The notes beneath the pieces are model-generated. The model was not told the origin of the DNA, searched no databases, and saw nothing but the letters and a program-made list of their open reading frames with translations. The translations under genes were made by a program, and so were the position numbers. Shown piece after piece: positions 12,830 through 24,348 of a stretch of DNA of 64,000 bases (its first letter is position 1; the number at the start of each line of letters is the position of its first letter). The DNA lies in contig OY294067.1 in NCBI GenBank assembly GCA_958510875.1, forward strand, positions 108,594,921 to 108,658,920, read 5' to 3'. This DNA comes from Endomychus coccineus. Taxonomy: Eukaryota > Arthropoda > Insecta > Coleoptera > Endomychidae.

Positions 12830-13960
12830 CCAATATTGTGCCTGGAGACCAGAACAGAATGTTGAAGCCAGAAATATCTGCAATCACACAATAAATGCTT
12901 CTATAGAGGCATGTAATAAGATCGAATCTTATCGAATGCCCCAATGCCCGAATGACTCCCGTTCGTTTTGGACGCCAAAGAAATTGGAAGAACCCATTTC
13001 CAGCTCATTACGCCTTCCCTAAGCAAAGATGACGGCACACTGGCTACTACAAAAAAAAAAGCCAACCTTTTTGCTAAGATTTTGCAGCAAATTCCACTTT
13101 GGATCCACAAGTGAAGGACCCTCCTAATATTGCTGCCATCGATAGCCATATGCCTGAAATTGTCTTCCCTCAGCGCACAATTGGGCGCATTCTGCTTGAT
13201 CTCAATACCAAAGGTTATAGGGCCAGACGGAATTCCGCATGTAGTTCTCAAGGAATGTGTCTCGAAATTAACAACAGTTGTTGCAGGTTGTTTATCCTTT
13301 CATGCAAACTTGGTGTGTTTCCTTCCAGCTGGAAAACCGCTAGAGTCCAACCTTTTAAAAAAAAAGGAAAGAAAAACATTCCTAGTAATTATAGACTCAT
13401 TGAACTATTATCTGTAATCTCTAAAGTGATAGAAAAAACAATCACTATCGAGCTCCTCCAATACATAGAGAGCTCCAAAATAGAAGAGATCAACAGGAGA
13501 CCTGCTTACCTAAGTCACACATGTATGACAAAAATATATTGGAAAATATAGGGAATCAATAGCTGTAGAATTGGATGTCTCCAAATCATTTCACCAAGGC
13601 CTTCTTGGGAAGTTTCCGTCATATAGTTTGCCGCGTCAACTTACAATACAATGGCTTACGATACAATGGCTATTGCCGCTGGGGCTCCACAGGAATCTGT
13701 TTTGGCACCAACTTTGTGCTCCATATCAACGATCTCTGGTGGTAGTGATCTTCTGTCCCGTCCACAGATTTGCACGTGATGGTACACATCATTCCGCTCT
13801 TTCATCTATGCCTATATCCTTCCCCAACATTCCATCCCTTAGTCACACGATGTTATTCGAACATTACAGGTTTTCATCTCTTGAAGTCAAAGTAGGTATA
13901 CAAAAAAATATGAAAAGAAATACTAAAACTGATGTCACTATCTTAAAATAAATATGATGG
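12830..13960 (+). pseudogene. Jockey/CR1-type non-LTR reverse transcriptase relic
   Basis: Spread over three frames with stops. The order of conserved RT blocks is intact: a linker (NHTINASIEACNKIESYRMP, FWTPKKLEE), VIGPDGIPHVVLKECVSKL (RT block 1), FPSSWKTARVQPFKKKGKKN and IPSNYRLIELLSVISKVIEK (block 2), then AGAPQESVLAPTLCSI (block of the GVPQGSVLSPTLF motif). The YADD catalytic box is decayed. Such enzymes reverse-transcribe element RNA at target sites. A second, shorter copy of the linker region is at 56780-56960. Confidence 0.8.
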
Positions 13961-14374
13961 TTCCCAATCCCTGTCAGATGTCTGACAGCTGAAAATTCTA
14001 CTTAAATTAGATTATTCATATTAATTTTGTAAAATATGTTCCGGTAGTGCAAAAAATAGCGTACATACCACAGGACTAAAGAACCCGAGTGGGATTTTGT
14101 TAAATGGATTAATTATTCGAATAAACTCAATACGATATTTTCGAATATGAATCCCGTGGCACCTTTCTTGAACGAAGAAAAAAATTCTGCTAACACTGCT
14201 TCTAAATGTCACATATGTTCGTTTGGACATTAAAGTTGTTGATCTGTTATTTCACGGAAAAATTCATAGAGGCTGCACACAATGTATGCAATCTAAATTA
14301 TAAAGATTCCTATATAGTTCCTGTTATTTTCCATTCCTTGAGCGTATTATGATTCACATGTCCTAATAAAGGCT

Positions 14375-14596
14375 TTGCCCACAGATTTCGAAGGTGATAT
14401 GTTTCTATTGCCGATTAACAAAGAACGATCCATTGCTTTCAGTAAATCCCTAAAAAATACCAATTTGTACTTCAGATTCCTTGATTCTTTCCGGTTCATG
14501 CCACGTAAATTGGCTTCAAATTTACCGACTGATAAGAAAAAAATCAGGAAAAGAAGTATCAAGGTAGATGAATTAATCGACCTGTTATTGAGCTAG
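14375..14596 (+). pseudogene. Family-B DNA polymerase fragment (virus/Maverick-like)
   Basis: A 73-residue frame contains [20 protein letters not shown] then [19 protein letters not shown]. The order F-x-G ... P-x-x-K-E-x-x-I-x-F ... FRFxDSFRFM ... LAxxL is characteristic of the exonuclease/palm transition in virus-like and Maverick-type family-B DNA polymerases found in insect genomes. Only this short block survives; no polymerase YxDTD-type motif is visible. It lies inside the 1.3 kb inverted arms, which suggests, without proving, that the host element encoded its own DNA polymerase. Confidence 0.5.
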
Positions 14597-14861
14597 GACT
14601 ATGTCGATATGCAGCAACGATAATTTCATCGAAATTTCAAACAGATTTAACTTTCATATAGTCAATGGACACTGATATAGATGAAAATCTGGATAAGGAA
14701 TTCGTATCCTGTAAAATCGAATCGAGAATTGTCCTTTGCTTCTGAAACGCGACCCTGAAACAATACTTAAAATTACACTCGATTATCTCACAGATGAGAC
14801 TACTTAAGTAATTGATAAATCATGGAATGACAACTGTCAAGCCGTTACAGTTTGCTCTTGC

Positions 14862-15394
14862 CACGGCCACGGGAACTCGAGGCGGTTTCCTATGTGAGAA
14901 GTGGGTCCGCTAAGCGTCAACTGTCGCGTAGTACCAAAATGGGTGGCGCAGTAGTCGAAGAGTGTTCTCTGACAACTGTCATTCTTGACTTGTAAACACA
15001 AGGAATACGAATACAAATTACGAAACCGTGCATTGTGCCGAAATGCAAAACGGGGTACAAAAGTGTAAAGGTAAAAACTTCTGTTTTTAAAGTGCCGAAA
15101 GATGCGGAAATGGAAAGTGGATGCTTGCGATCCGGAAAGAAATCGTTTTAACGAGGTCTTTTATGTGTGCGAAAAAGGGGAAGTTATTTTTAAGGTGAGT
15201 AATACATTTTGACAAGAGTAACAGTTCAATTCCTCTCTCAAATCAGAATACTTAATAACACTGCTTGCGATTCCGGAAAGAAATCGTTTCGATCCAAGCG
15301 CTAGTTAGTGGCTGAGCCAGGGACTACGAGTTTGGCGACGCGTAAGAGACCCATGTCAAACATACGAGTTCTCAGACCTGTATGTACGACCGTG
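14862..15394 (+). mobile_element. P-like element, copy 1, with THAP-domain remnant
   Basis: The right end is CCTGTATGTACGACCGTG, the complement of the left TIR of copy 2 (CACGGTCGTACATACAGG at 52074). The left end here has lost about 15 bases but still begins CACGG. Flanks are GCTCTTGC (14854-14861) and GTTCTTGC (15395-15402), an 8 bp duplication with one mismatch. An 8 bp duplication, CA...TG tips and a THAP exon are the signature of the P superfamily. At 533 bp it is non-autonomous. Confidence 0.75.
15028..15200 (+). pseudogene. THAP zinc-finger domain exon remnant (P-type transposase N-terminus)
   Basis: Encodes CIVPKCKTGYKSVK and TSVFKVPKDAEM, then a frame break; VCEKGE occurs further on in another frame. 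In THAP domains this is the first Cys pair (C-x3-C), the conserved FxxPKD, and the third Cys (VCexH). THAP domains bind DNA and form the N-terminus of P-element transposases. The initiator Met is not visible and the frame is broken relative to the copy at 52254. Confidence 0.75.
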
Positions 15395-15934
15395 GTTCTT
15401 GCTAACCTGTGAATTCTACAGAAAAAGTTCATGGATATAATCACTAAAAAGAGAAAAGTTCCTGCTACCCGGGAATGTGTAATCAGGAAGTTTTGTTTAC
15501 ACATTAGGATTAGTGTATGTTCTAAAGATTGATGGTGAACGTTTCTGTACAGATACATGTGTTCATAGTGAGAGGCAAAATTATCAACGTCAACTGGAAT
15601 GTGGAAAAATTAATTTCTTATAATTTTGAACAGATATGGATAGTGCAAGTTAATATGAAGAAATATGAACGAGCTCCAATGGGTAGAAGGTGCCTAAATA
15701 CTTTAAAATCATTGGCTGAAAGACTAATATCAAGTCAATACCTCGAAAGTGTTCCTCATGTCATATTACCAACGGCCCCGCTGGTGCTACTGCCGCGTCA
15801 CGAAAAATTGTTTTTCTGCTTATTCTGAAAATAACCTTTATTTATTTTACCGTATTATCATCTGTTTACTTATTCAACCTAGCAGGTATGATTTCCAGTA
15901 ACTAAAAATAGGGATTCATCAATACATAAGAGAT

Positions 15935-16385
15935 TTTCTGGATCTGCCACTCGTGCCAACAAGTCCTTCGGTTTCTTTGGTCATTGCCTTGTCGGCTGCT
16001 TCTTCGAATTGTTTCACTACGGTCCTATTGGCATTTCTTCCCGTAGGTTCATATTTGAAATATTTTTGTTGGCTCTATTGTCTTGCCAACAGGTCTGCTA
16101 TTCGGTTCCCTTACATGCCGTGGGGACCTAGCACCCAGACCAGTTTCATCCGGTTGTTGGTGGAAAAGAGGGCCAGTTCATGTCGGACCTCTGAGTTAGT
16201 CAGAGGTGATCGAGAAAGATGCTAATGCCTTTATCGCTGCTTGACTACCACTTCAGGATATATTTGCTGATTGTTGTAGGCTCTCTACCATGATTTTAAC
16301 GCAGTTCGATATGGAGCCCCAGATTCCGATTCCAGTGCCAGTTTCTGTTATAAATGACAATAATGCACTCAATAGCAGAGACATG
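15935..16385 (-). pseudogene. RNase H domain relic of an R1/I-type non-LTR element
   Basis: On the minus strand: TGTGIGIWGSI (start of the fold), SGSQAAIKALASF (the SDSQAA motif with Asp lost), then NRMKLVWVLGPHGM followed by GNRIADLLARQ (the WVPGHxGxxGNExAD motif). These are the ordered motifs of RNase H from the non-LTR elements also present at 47.6-50.8 kb. Stops interrupt the frame and key residues are replaced, so it is dead. Confidence 0.65.
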
Positions 16386-16388
16386 AAC

Positions 16389-17690
16389 AATTTGTAACGT
16401 GTAAATTCCACTTAACGGCTTAGAAATGGCCGCTGTACTACAATCAGTTAACTCCTGTGACGTCAGCTATGCTAGACCGTATATTCGCCGAGTCATGGAT
16501 ATTCAGTGACGAATTCTGTAGTTAACGCTTCTATTTCGAGGTTGTTCTGGGAGACAGTGAAGCGCCGGAAAGCCCGACAAAATGGCACTTCTTGTAAAAT
16601 CGTCCAAGTCGAAGGTCGTGTTGCTAGGTTATTTCAACAGGGAGGTGATACCAAGCTTATGTTTGGAACCAAATTCTGGGAATATTCTTGCGTTGAAAGC
16701 AAAGGCATCAATTACCAATTTGGATTGAAGTGATTGAAATTATTTGGGTTATAGATGCACCTTAGGAGATTAAAACTTAGTTTCAACGTGACTGGTTTTG
16801 GACGGAAGTAAAGTTTGTTTCATTGAAAGGAAAAACCCTATCGTGATAGAGGTAAATATCTTTGTAATTCCGTTGATTTCTTCACTAACTTCAAGAATTA
16901 ATTTGCTTTCACAGGTGATATCTGACAGGACATAGGTTAGTCCTAATTTGTTCAACTATCGTTATGTATTCTGTTCATGTCTGTCTTCTGAGGACAATAG
17001 AGCAATAGAGGTTTCAGGTTTTTTTCTTGGTTTATGTTGTGGAAAATTCAACAAGTGTACGAGTTCTGAGGTTGGCTTGAATCTGCTGTGGAAAAATTGC
17101 TTTAGAAGTTGCTGATTTACTTGTGATGTACAATCGTGGAAACTGTATTAGAATTGTGGCAGGAATCCATATATCAAGTAGGAAGTACTAATCCATAATC
17201 GAGCAAATATAACATCTTACCCAGCAGTCACCAGGTCAGGCTACCCAACTTTTGGTTTATGTAACATTTGAATTAATCATTTGAGTACTTGTATATGTGT
17301 AAATTTAACTGTTCACTTTGATTTAAGCAATTTAACTTCATCCATATTTCAATTCATTCACTTCATAACTCATTAATATTAAGTTCCGTTACAAATTGTA
17401 TCAACAATAGTATTTCAATTACCAGTAAATTTCAATCATTCTGGGTACAGGTCTTTTATTTTTTGTATACTTTCAGGGTAATTTAACCTGGGGTCTTTGA
17501 GTGTTGGAATCCCCTAGTTACATACATAATGTATTGGTTGGTTAAAAATACTCTGGTGCCCAAATTTTGACATCTGAAATATAACTCACGACCGTCTTCA
17601 CTGTAGCTGTCGGCAACCAAGCGATAAAATAGAACTTACAGTTTATCCACAAGTAAGAGTAATTTGTACCCTTTCAAATTATTATAAGCA
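16389..17690 (-). repeat. Right inverted arm (1.3 kb)
   Basis: Reverse complement of 11243-12549. Substitutions and small indels are scattered along the arm, showing the two arms have diverged for some time. Confidence 0.9.
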
Positions 17691-19216
17691 TACCAAGTTG
17701 ATAATTCAAGACCATTTTTCATTAGATTCTGTTCACATTCTCAAATGTATAAGGAATAATTGGCTAAATTCAAAACCCAATCAAATTATGCAGTATCCCT
17801 ACTTTACCTCATTTTGGTTTCTCCGGCCATAGCTAATATCTTCGTGGAAACTTTTGAGGAAGATGTTATTGACATTTCGGCTTGTTCTCAAGCCGAAATG
17901 TTGGTTTAGATATGTCGACGACACTTTTGTTGTTTAGCAACATGGTCGCGAAATTAAATTATGTGGTCGGTTTTACTCTATTTATTCACTGAATTAGTAT
18001 AATAAAAAAATGTGTAACATAAGATACATAAATTTTACATTACACTCGGAAGAAAAATTGACAATTTATACATAATAATACTACATATCTTATGGATTGT
18101 GTTCATATATACTTGAAACAACTTTAACAAATGGAGTTATCTTTTGTTGTTCCAAATCTAACAATAATTATTGCAAAAAATCTTGTCTCAGAATTGTGGC
18201 TGAGTTTTTAAATTTACAAGAAATAGCTACACTATTACGTTTTATGTACACTTCTATTTGTTACTATACTTAGTTGTATAGTTGAAGAGTACGAGTTGAT
18301 GTTACGTGAAGGAATTTTTCCTTTCGATTATTCAGATTCATGGGAGAAATTAAATCAACCCGTACTGCTAATGAAAAAATTTTCAAAAACACTTAACAGA
18401 TAGCCATGTTTCTAATAATGATTACAATCATGCTGAGAAGTTTGGGGAAAATTGAATTGTCAAAATTTGTTAGAATATTCAAATTTATATTTAAAAACGG
18501 ATGTTCTGCCTTTAGCGGATAAATTTGAGAATTTTCGCTAAACCTGTTTGGTCACATACGGCGTATAATGTTTGCAATATTTCATCAATACCGAACTAGC
18601 TTTTGATTCTATGTAGATTATTACTTTGATCGAATTAGAATTATTGTCGGATATGGAGATGATTCTGTTTCGTGGAAAGTGGAATAAGAGGTGGTATATC
18701 GCGATAATTTGATCGGTATGCGAAAGCTAATAATCGCTTTATGCAACAAGATTTTGACAAACATTCACATACACACAAAAATACACACACATCGATTCAG
18801 AAATGCTCAAAACTGGAGTTTTTTTTTTACCCGATTACAGTACTTCTCTCATACTAGGTAGTCGGGGAAGAAACAAATGACTGAAGAACAATAAGCACGG
18901 CGGCACATGTGTAGGCTAATTTTGAAATCTAGATTTTTTCACTGTCACAATTTATGAATAATACGTTGATGGTTTATAGATCTAACTGAGCCTCTCCACC
19001 TACTATTCGACTCATGCTACACAATCATAGTCCTAATAGCATTCCATTTTGTAAAAGAGAGACGCATTAGCACTGTGAATCGTCTGAAGCAGTCTGTGGT
19101 CGTATTGTACCACATTGGTTCGTATACCACATTTGTATCAATACATTTACTCATTACTCATTTGAATTGAAAGTATCAAAACTAAAAATTAATAAATCTA
19201 TAGATACTTAGAATGA
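17691..19216. other. Unassigned intergenic stretch
   Basis: AT-rich; no gene found. A short hairpin-like segment around 17872-17905 (CATTTCGGCTTGTTCTCAAG with its near complement) was the only structure noticed. Confidence 0.4.
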
Positions 19217-19480
19217 TTGCAGAACAGAATTACAATCCACTGGAACCCAAGGGATACAAACATTGAGGGAAATGAACAAGTGAACGCCCTTGCATGCAAG
19301 GGAACTGAAACGCCTATGATAGTACCGGAACCCTTCTGTGTTATAGGAACAGGAACACACTATAATGTACCACGAACGTTATACGTTTTCCTATCGTGTA
19401 GTCTCAATATATGAAAAATACAGGAAATCCTAAGAGTAGAAGATGAGGAACATACTAAACATTGGAGTTGTCTACCGGGA
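19217..19480 (+). pseudogene. RNase H C-terminal relic of an R1/I-type non-LTR element
   Basis: Encodes NRITIHWNPRDTNIEGNEQV, then NALACKGTETP and PEPFCVIG. This is the W-x-P-G-H-x-N-I-E-G-N-E-x-A-D-A-L-A motif and downstream linker, with the conserved Gly-His changed to Arg-Asp and Ala-Asp changed to Val-Asn. The related copy at about 50345 has DALEHKGAETT and GPERFCSIG. Frame shifts follow. Confidence 0.65.
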
Positions 19481-19889
19481 CGCATTATAGGGATCCGAAA
19501 TGACATTACCGCCCTCTGGTGTTTTCTACGCCGAAACAACGAATTGTCACAGAAAATATTTACATATAAACATATGTATTACTAGAGTTTTTGGAGTATT
19601 TTGGAGTAAAATTCGAAAATTTATTGTACATTCAGTAGCTTGTAAGAATAATAAACAATAAATGAAACCAGTTTGATAACATTTTTCTGGGTAAAAGAGT
19701 AACAAGTTGTATTTCTATTATTTACCTAACTTAACCTAACAAGTTGTATTTCTTTTACTGTGTTATACACTTATAAACATTTTCAAGCTTCCTCAACTGT
19801 CATTTCTGATCCTTTTACAGGCAGGACATTTTATTTCTAGTAAAGACTTGGATTTACTATTCTCCACAACTACACCATCAGCAGAGTAA

Positions 19890-20330
19890 GCGAGCCAATC
19901 ATTTTTTGTAGAAATAATTTAACCCACTTCGACTACCTCTGTTGGTGAAACAGATGAATTTTTCTATGGCTTTATCTTCACTGGCAATCCCTGTTTGTGT
20001 ACTCACTCCTGAACTCTTGCGGATTGAAATACGTATTACTTTTTTCATTCCAATTGGCATTTTTATTAGTGGCATAAGTGTATATTTCGTAAACTCTGGA
20101 ACCTGTTATACGATATTTCCTATGACTTTTCCAGAAATCATAATTAAACTACTTTCCTCACGGATGGAAATATAATCTCCTTCTAAACTTTGGATTATTC
20201 TTTTAAAACAGTCGTTCATTTCACATACATTTAATTTGTCAAGCCAACTGTGCAGATTGCTGGTTGACTGTAAGCTGAACATGTTCCTTATTACTTCTTT
20301 TATGTTATCAGTCAATCGGTAACTTTTATT
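19890..20330 (-). pseudogene. Unidentified decayed coding region
   Basis: The minus strand gives 69 residues starting near TDNIKEVIRNMF. After one stop the same frame continues with QVPEFTKYTLMPLIKMPIG and KSSGVSTQTGIASEDKAIEK. The composition looks protein-like rather than random, and only one stop interrupts about 130 codons. I do not recognise the family. It lies between non-LTR relics and may be TE-derived or a decayed host exon. Confidence 0.35.
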
Positions 20331-20639
20331 TTCTTTATAATAATCACAATTTTAATAATCTTATATTGATGTTTTTATGTTAACATAACCTCTTACTTGT
20401 AGCAATATAATAATGTTGCCATGACATGTTTACACTGTCCCCCTCTGCCTTGCATGAACATTTCATGCTTAAAATAGAACCATTATTTTTATTAATTTGG
20501 CCTTCTATTTTGTGAGGATCACCTCTTAAATTAGAAACAAAATCAAGATATACGCATTGCTTTATATGTACGTAAACAAATAATGTGACAACTCGTCCGC
20601 CATACTGGAATGGTAAAGCAGGTACCTACCTAACCATCA

Positions 20640-20830
20640 TTTCAGATCCCTATAGACAGTCCATGATCCTCCGGGATAAACTTGGGAAATATGACTTCTT
20701 GGAAACCATAAAGGAAATCTGAAATAACCTAACAATCATGACGGGACACTGTAAGCTCAACGGCAATATGAGAAAAATTGGCCTATTGGAATATAGTGTG
20801 ATATAACTTTGATGTAATATTATTATAATA
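20640..20830 (+). pseudogene. C-terminal tail of an R1/I-type non-LTR ORF2
   Basis: Encodes FLETIKEI then LTIMTGHCKLNGNMRKIGLL, the post-RNase H tail (LTGHCxLNxHLxKxGL) of these elements. It is probably the same insertion as 19217-19480, separated by other sequence. Confidence 0.5.
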
Positions 20831-21174
20831 AAGATTCTTGGCTCATGTATGAATTATATATAAATGTAATATTATTATTATCGCATTCATTTTCAATTTG
20901 TAAACCTTAATCCGTTCGTTCATAAGTTTTTAAAACTTCAATATCCATTGGGCTATTTCTAAATATCTTGGAATTCTCCCGGATTAATGTTACATGTCCA
21001 GGAATTCACAAATATCTATTTTGTTGTACGTTATTCAATTTTCCGCTGTTGCTTTCGAGGTGTATGCCTCTACAAATATTTATTTTCAGTTTCGTCACTA
21101 GGTACTGGTTCAGATTTTTTCATTGGGTTTGCAAACATAATAAAACATAACACAACACAGGGTAAGGAACATTT

Positions 21175-21180
21175 TTTATT
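21175..21180 (-). promoter_or_regulatory. Candidate poly(A) signal of the cadherin gene
   Basis: TTTATT on the plus strand is AATAAA on the gene strand, about 42 bases after the stop codon. This would give a short 3' UTR. Confidence 0.5.
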
Positions 21181-21221
21181 ACTAATTTAGTTGTTATCAC
21201 ATTTAATAGAGTTTCACGATT

Positions 21222-21282
21222 TTACATATCAAATTCAGGATTGTCTTCCACACCAATAAGTCCAGAGTCGCCGCTAGTTACA
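21222..21282 (-). CDS. BtR-type cadherin, last coding exon
   Basis: Minus-strand exon after acceptor TTGTTTCAG (ending 21283). It completes the split Ser codon AG|T left by the previous exon, and encodes VTSGDSGLIGVEDNPEFDM followed by TAA at 21222-21224. The acidic SGDSGLIGVED tail closely resembles the C-terminus of the midgut cadherins of moths and beetles. A short cytoplasmic tail without a catenin-binding region is typical for this group. Candidate poly(A) signal follows at 21175. Confidence 0.85.
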
Positions 21283-21784
21283 CTGAAACAAAACAACGTT
21301 TGTAATATTATTTATTTATGGATTACATATTGCCTATTTTCTATTATACTATGGCATAGCATCCAAGGATGGTAGAAGAGCCATCCTGACCAACTGGGTT
21401 AGCATTGCCGTTGCAACAACATTGAATTAGGTATATCAACCATTAAATGCGCTCGACGTTAGAGGCGTCCGATAGCTGGACGAATAAGGATAAAATTATT
21501 CGTCCTGTTCCTATATTAATAGACACATTGTTGTTAATATTAACTTACAATTTGGCATATCGGACAAACCAATAGGACAATTGGAACAGGTTGTGATCAT
21601 TGAACTATAATGTATAATAGAACGCACTCTGGCATCTTCACTTTGTAAACTATATAAATCACACAACAACAATAAATGTGAATGAAGCGAGCCGACAGAG
21701 AAAAGCATGTTAGCTCGAAACAAAACATGTTTGTTATAACCACTGAACTATACTTATATTGGAATGGGCGTTCGGGCTCGCTTC

Positions 21785-21851
<67 letters not shown>

Positions 21852-22230
21852 TTATTACCTTGCTCATTCGTTCCGCTGATGTGTTCATGGAGCTGTTTGT
21901 AGAGAAACCGAATTACTATTGTAGGTGATTTTGTATGCTGATCTGAAAAGGTCTCGCATTTCGCAAGTGACGCAAGGCTCGTGTTTACTGAAGCCGTCTC
22001 TGGCTAGGTGAAATTGCGAGCCCGTGACTAACTTACAAACAGCAAGTTCACAGTGCACACAATCCGAAAAAATTGTTGAGGGAAAATGTGACGGAATGAT
22101 ATGTTCGATTGTTGTTGATTTCACGTTTTCCAACATTTATAACTTCTCCAAATTTTGTCGAGAAGTTGAAAATACATCTATTTAATTTTTTGTTTATGCT
22201 TCAATAACTGATCAATCGCATCATGTAATA
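21283..22230. other. Part of the last cadherin intron
   Basis: The intron spans 21283-23251. It holds a CT microsatellite at 21786-21847 and the TIR element at 22231-23190; the remaining 500 or so bases show nothing recognisable. Confidence 0.7.
21786..21847. repeat. (CT)n microsatellite
   Basis: About 30 perfect CT units within the last cadherin intron. The Leu-Ser ORF across it is a repeat artefact. Confidence 0.98.
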
Positions 22231-23190
22231 CCGGGATATCAAAAATTATCTTGGTCAAGGGTGGTTGTGGAATCTTAAACGTGTGTCTTTACTTTACGTT
22301 TGAAATAATTATGTCATAATTAATTTGAAGTTTCTAAAAGTGCGAAATTTCGCAATTTTATACGAATATTGTAACACTCAGAAGTCTTTAGCGCTTTGGA
22401 CTCCGCGGGATTTTCACGTGGCCTATCGGAATTAGAAGGTTCGAATTATCTAAAAACATAATTGCATGAACGCCAGACGTCCTATGTAATTAGCTACGAA
22501 CGAAATCATTTTGACATATGCCTCGAAGAGGCTGCGCGTAAGTTAGAGTTTATACATTTTACCTCGGTCTTGTTAATTTGGGGTCGTTTCGTGCCCTGTG
22601 AGGGCGGCGTCAGTTGAAATAAAGTGTTTTCGGCTATGGGCCGCTAGCTTTTACCCGCTTCGTGTATATTTTAGTCACGAGAAAATTCCCTTTGGTACGT
22701 CGCACGTTAGATGAGCGTAGCTGAGATCTGAGAATAGCTCAAACTGTTTTAATTAAATTTTCCTATGTAATGGACATTTATCGAGAAAAGAAGGGCCGTC
22801 GGGCACGGTCCGATACTAAATCTAACTACATGGAGCGAAAACGGCATGCGAAAAGTCGTAAAGCCGTATTAGGTACAACCAGTCTGCACTTTTCTAACGA
22901 GCGTGCTACGGGCTTCCCACGTGAACGTCAGTCGATTTACGGAAAATTAACCATTTCAAAACAGTTTTTGACCCGGATTGTGGCTATCACGACCTCTGAA
23001 AAGGTTCAGAGTTCACATAATTATTTCATAATTTGTAGTTCATTATTGTTTTACAACTGAAATAAATAGGTTTGAAATTTGTAGGTTATTGATGATGTCA
23101 GTGTGACAGTGACATAATTATTTCAAACGTAAAGACACACGTTTTAGATTTCACAACCACCCTTGACCAAGATAATTTTTGATATCCCGG
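22231..23190. mobile_element. TA-flanked TIR DNA transposon (960 bp)
   Basis: The left end CCGGGATATCAAAAATTATC is matched by the right end GATAATTTTTGATATCCCGG. The inverted match continues inward for about 90 bases through CTTGGTCAAGGGTGGTTGTG and a stretch with TAAAGACACACG. A TA dinucleotide flanks both ends (22229-22230, 23191-23192), the duplication expected of Tc1/mariner/pogo-type elements. The interior is less AT-rich than its surroundings and contains a 96-codon ORF at 22770 beginning MDIYREKKGRRARSD, which I do not recognise as a transposase. Confidence 0.8.
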
Positions 23191-23251
23191 TACAATAATG
23201 CATTAGATTAATCGCTTTTATATTTCTAAGTACATTACTAGTAACACTAAC

Positions 23252-23431
23252 CTTGCACGATCGGAATCGGAATCGTTATCGTCCTCAATTTCGGGATCAT
23301 GTTTGAACACAGGGTTCGAACCTTCTAATGCGTTTTTATTTGTTGTAGGTGCTGCAATGCCTAGTCTGTTAATTCCTGAATCTTGAGATCCGAATTTGGT
23401 AGTAGATAAATTCTTTATTCTTTGCGTTAGT
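23252..23431 (-). CDS. BtR-type cadherin, cytoplasmic exon
   Basis: Acceptor TCTTTTCAG and donor GTTAGTG bound a 180-base exon. It encodes LTQRIKNLSTTKFGSQDSG, INRLGIAAPTTNKNALEGSN, then PVFKHDPEIEDDNDSDSDRA. The block TKxGSxDSGxNRxGxAAPxTNKxAxEGSNP is the cytoplasmic signature of the lepidopteran BtR/Cry1A-receptor cadherins and their beetle orthologues, which act at the apical midgut membrane. The acidic Asp/Ser run may be a phosphorylation segment (inference). Phase is consistent on both sides: one base completes an Ile codon from the TM exon and two bases pass on. Confidence 0.92.
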
Positions 23432-24120
23432 CTGAAAAGAAATATATTCTTGAGATGAATGATTCATATACACTGGCATGGAAGTTTGAGATAACTAGTG
23501 AAAATAATAAATATTGAGCTGGCTGATTGTAAGATGTATGTCAAACTGAAATTGCAGATTTCGTTGCAACTGATGCAAATTTGGAAAGAACAATCTATTG
23601 TATCTTTAGAGAATACGTTTGTTCAAGGAGGGAATTGCTTTGGGGTTATTAGATTAGTAAGCCATATACTTCTGAGTATTATTTAAATTCTCAATGATGT
23701 TTTTCCATCTTGTTCAGTATGGGACCTTTCAACGTAATAAATTGAAGAAATGACAATAATGTTGAAGTAACATAAAGCTACCTCCCCGTATCACCGAACG
23801 TTTTTCAAACAATTCGATGAAGTGGCAAGATCAAATAATAACGGTTAGATGAAACATGACTGACAAACCTAACTAGTTCTCTTGAAGAAGCCACACTGAA
23901 GATTTTAATGATGTTAAATGATTGAGATACGACTTTGCACGCAGGGGCGCGCTGTCCACGTGTCGAATGTGTCAGCGAACACAGGCGCCAGGAGGACAAA
24001 GGCGCCGAAGGCGCCTTACAAATGTATATAAATTCAAAATGCGTTATAGGTTGCGATTAAAATAATTCAATATCGCCTTATTTTATTATTATTATTATTA
24101 ATATTATAGTAGCTTATTTA

Positions 24121-24348
24121 GTGCGAGGCTATTAAGACGACGTAAAAAATCTACTCAATTTGATTATGAAAATGAAGATCAACCTATAGAGTAAATCCTG
24201 AAAATTCATTCAAAGTAAATTTTTATTTCTGTATAATAGATCGAACTTTGATTTCGTTACAAGACAGATTTTCTTTATTAAAAGAACATATGGATTCATT
24301 CCAATTTTTATATTCATTAGATAATTTACAAAATAAAGAATACCTATT
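24121..24348 (+). pseudogene. ZMYM1-like hAT transposase, pre-C-terminal segment
   Basis: Encodes RRRKKSTQFDYENEDQPIE, then after frame slips FKVNFYF and DRTLISLQDRFSLLKEHMDS followed by FQFLYSLDNLQN. The FDYExxDxPI and D-x-x-I-x-S-L-x-x-R-F motifs are those of ZMYM1-like (TTF zinc finger) hAT transposases. The sequence stops abruptly where the inverted-repeat element begins and resumes at 28741. The zinc finger and DDE core are absent. Confidence 0.75.

Larger units (their letters stand above)
11243..17690. mobile_element. Large element with ~1.3 kb inverted terminal arms
   Basis: The two arms (11243-12549 and 16389-17690, nearly equal in length) are inverted copies that can be followed end to end. 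Examples are TTGCCGACAGCTACAGTGAA at about 11310 against its complement near 17600, and GACGTCACAGGAGTTAACTG at 12473 against its complement near 16440. The 3.8 kb between them holds relics of a Jockey-type RT, a family-B DNA polymerase, a P-like THAP element and an R1/I-type RNase H. Long TIRs plus a DNA polymerase B fragment would fit a gutted Maverick/Polinton, but no integrase, protease or capsid gene was seen. A simple inverted duplication cannot be excluded. Confidence 0.7.

Noticed and set aside
15953..16225. 90-codon plus-strand ORF
   Set aside because: Antisense of an RNase H domain on the minus strand.
11243..17690. LTR retrotransposon with the 1.3 kb repeats as LTRs
   Set aside because: The repeats are inverted, not direct, and no gag-pol of LTR type lies between.
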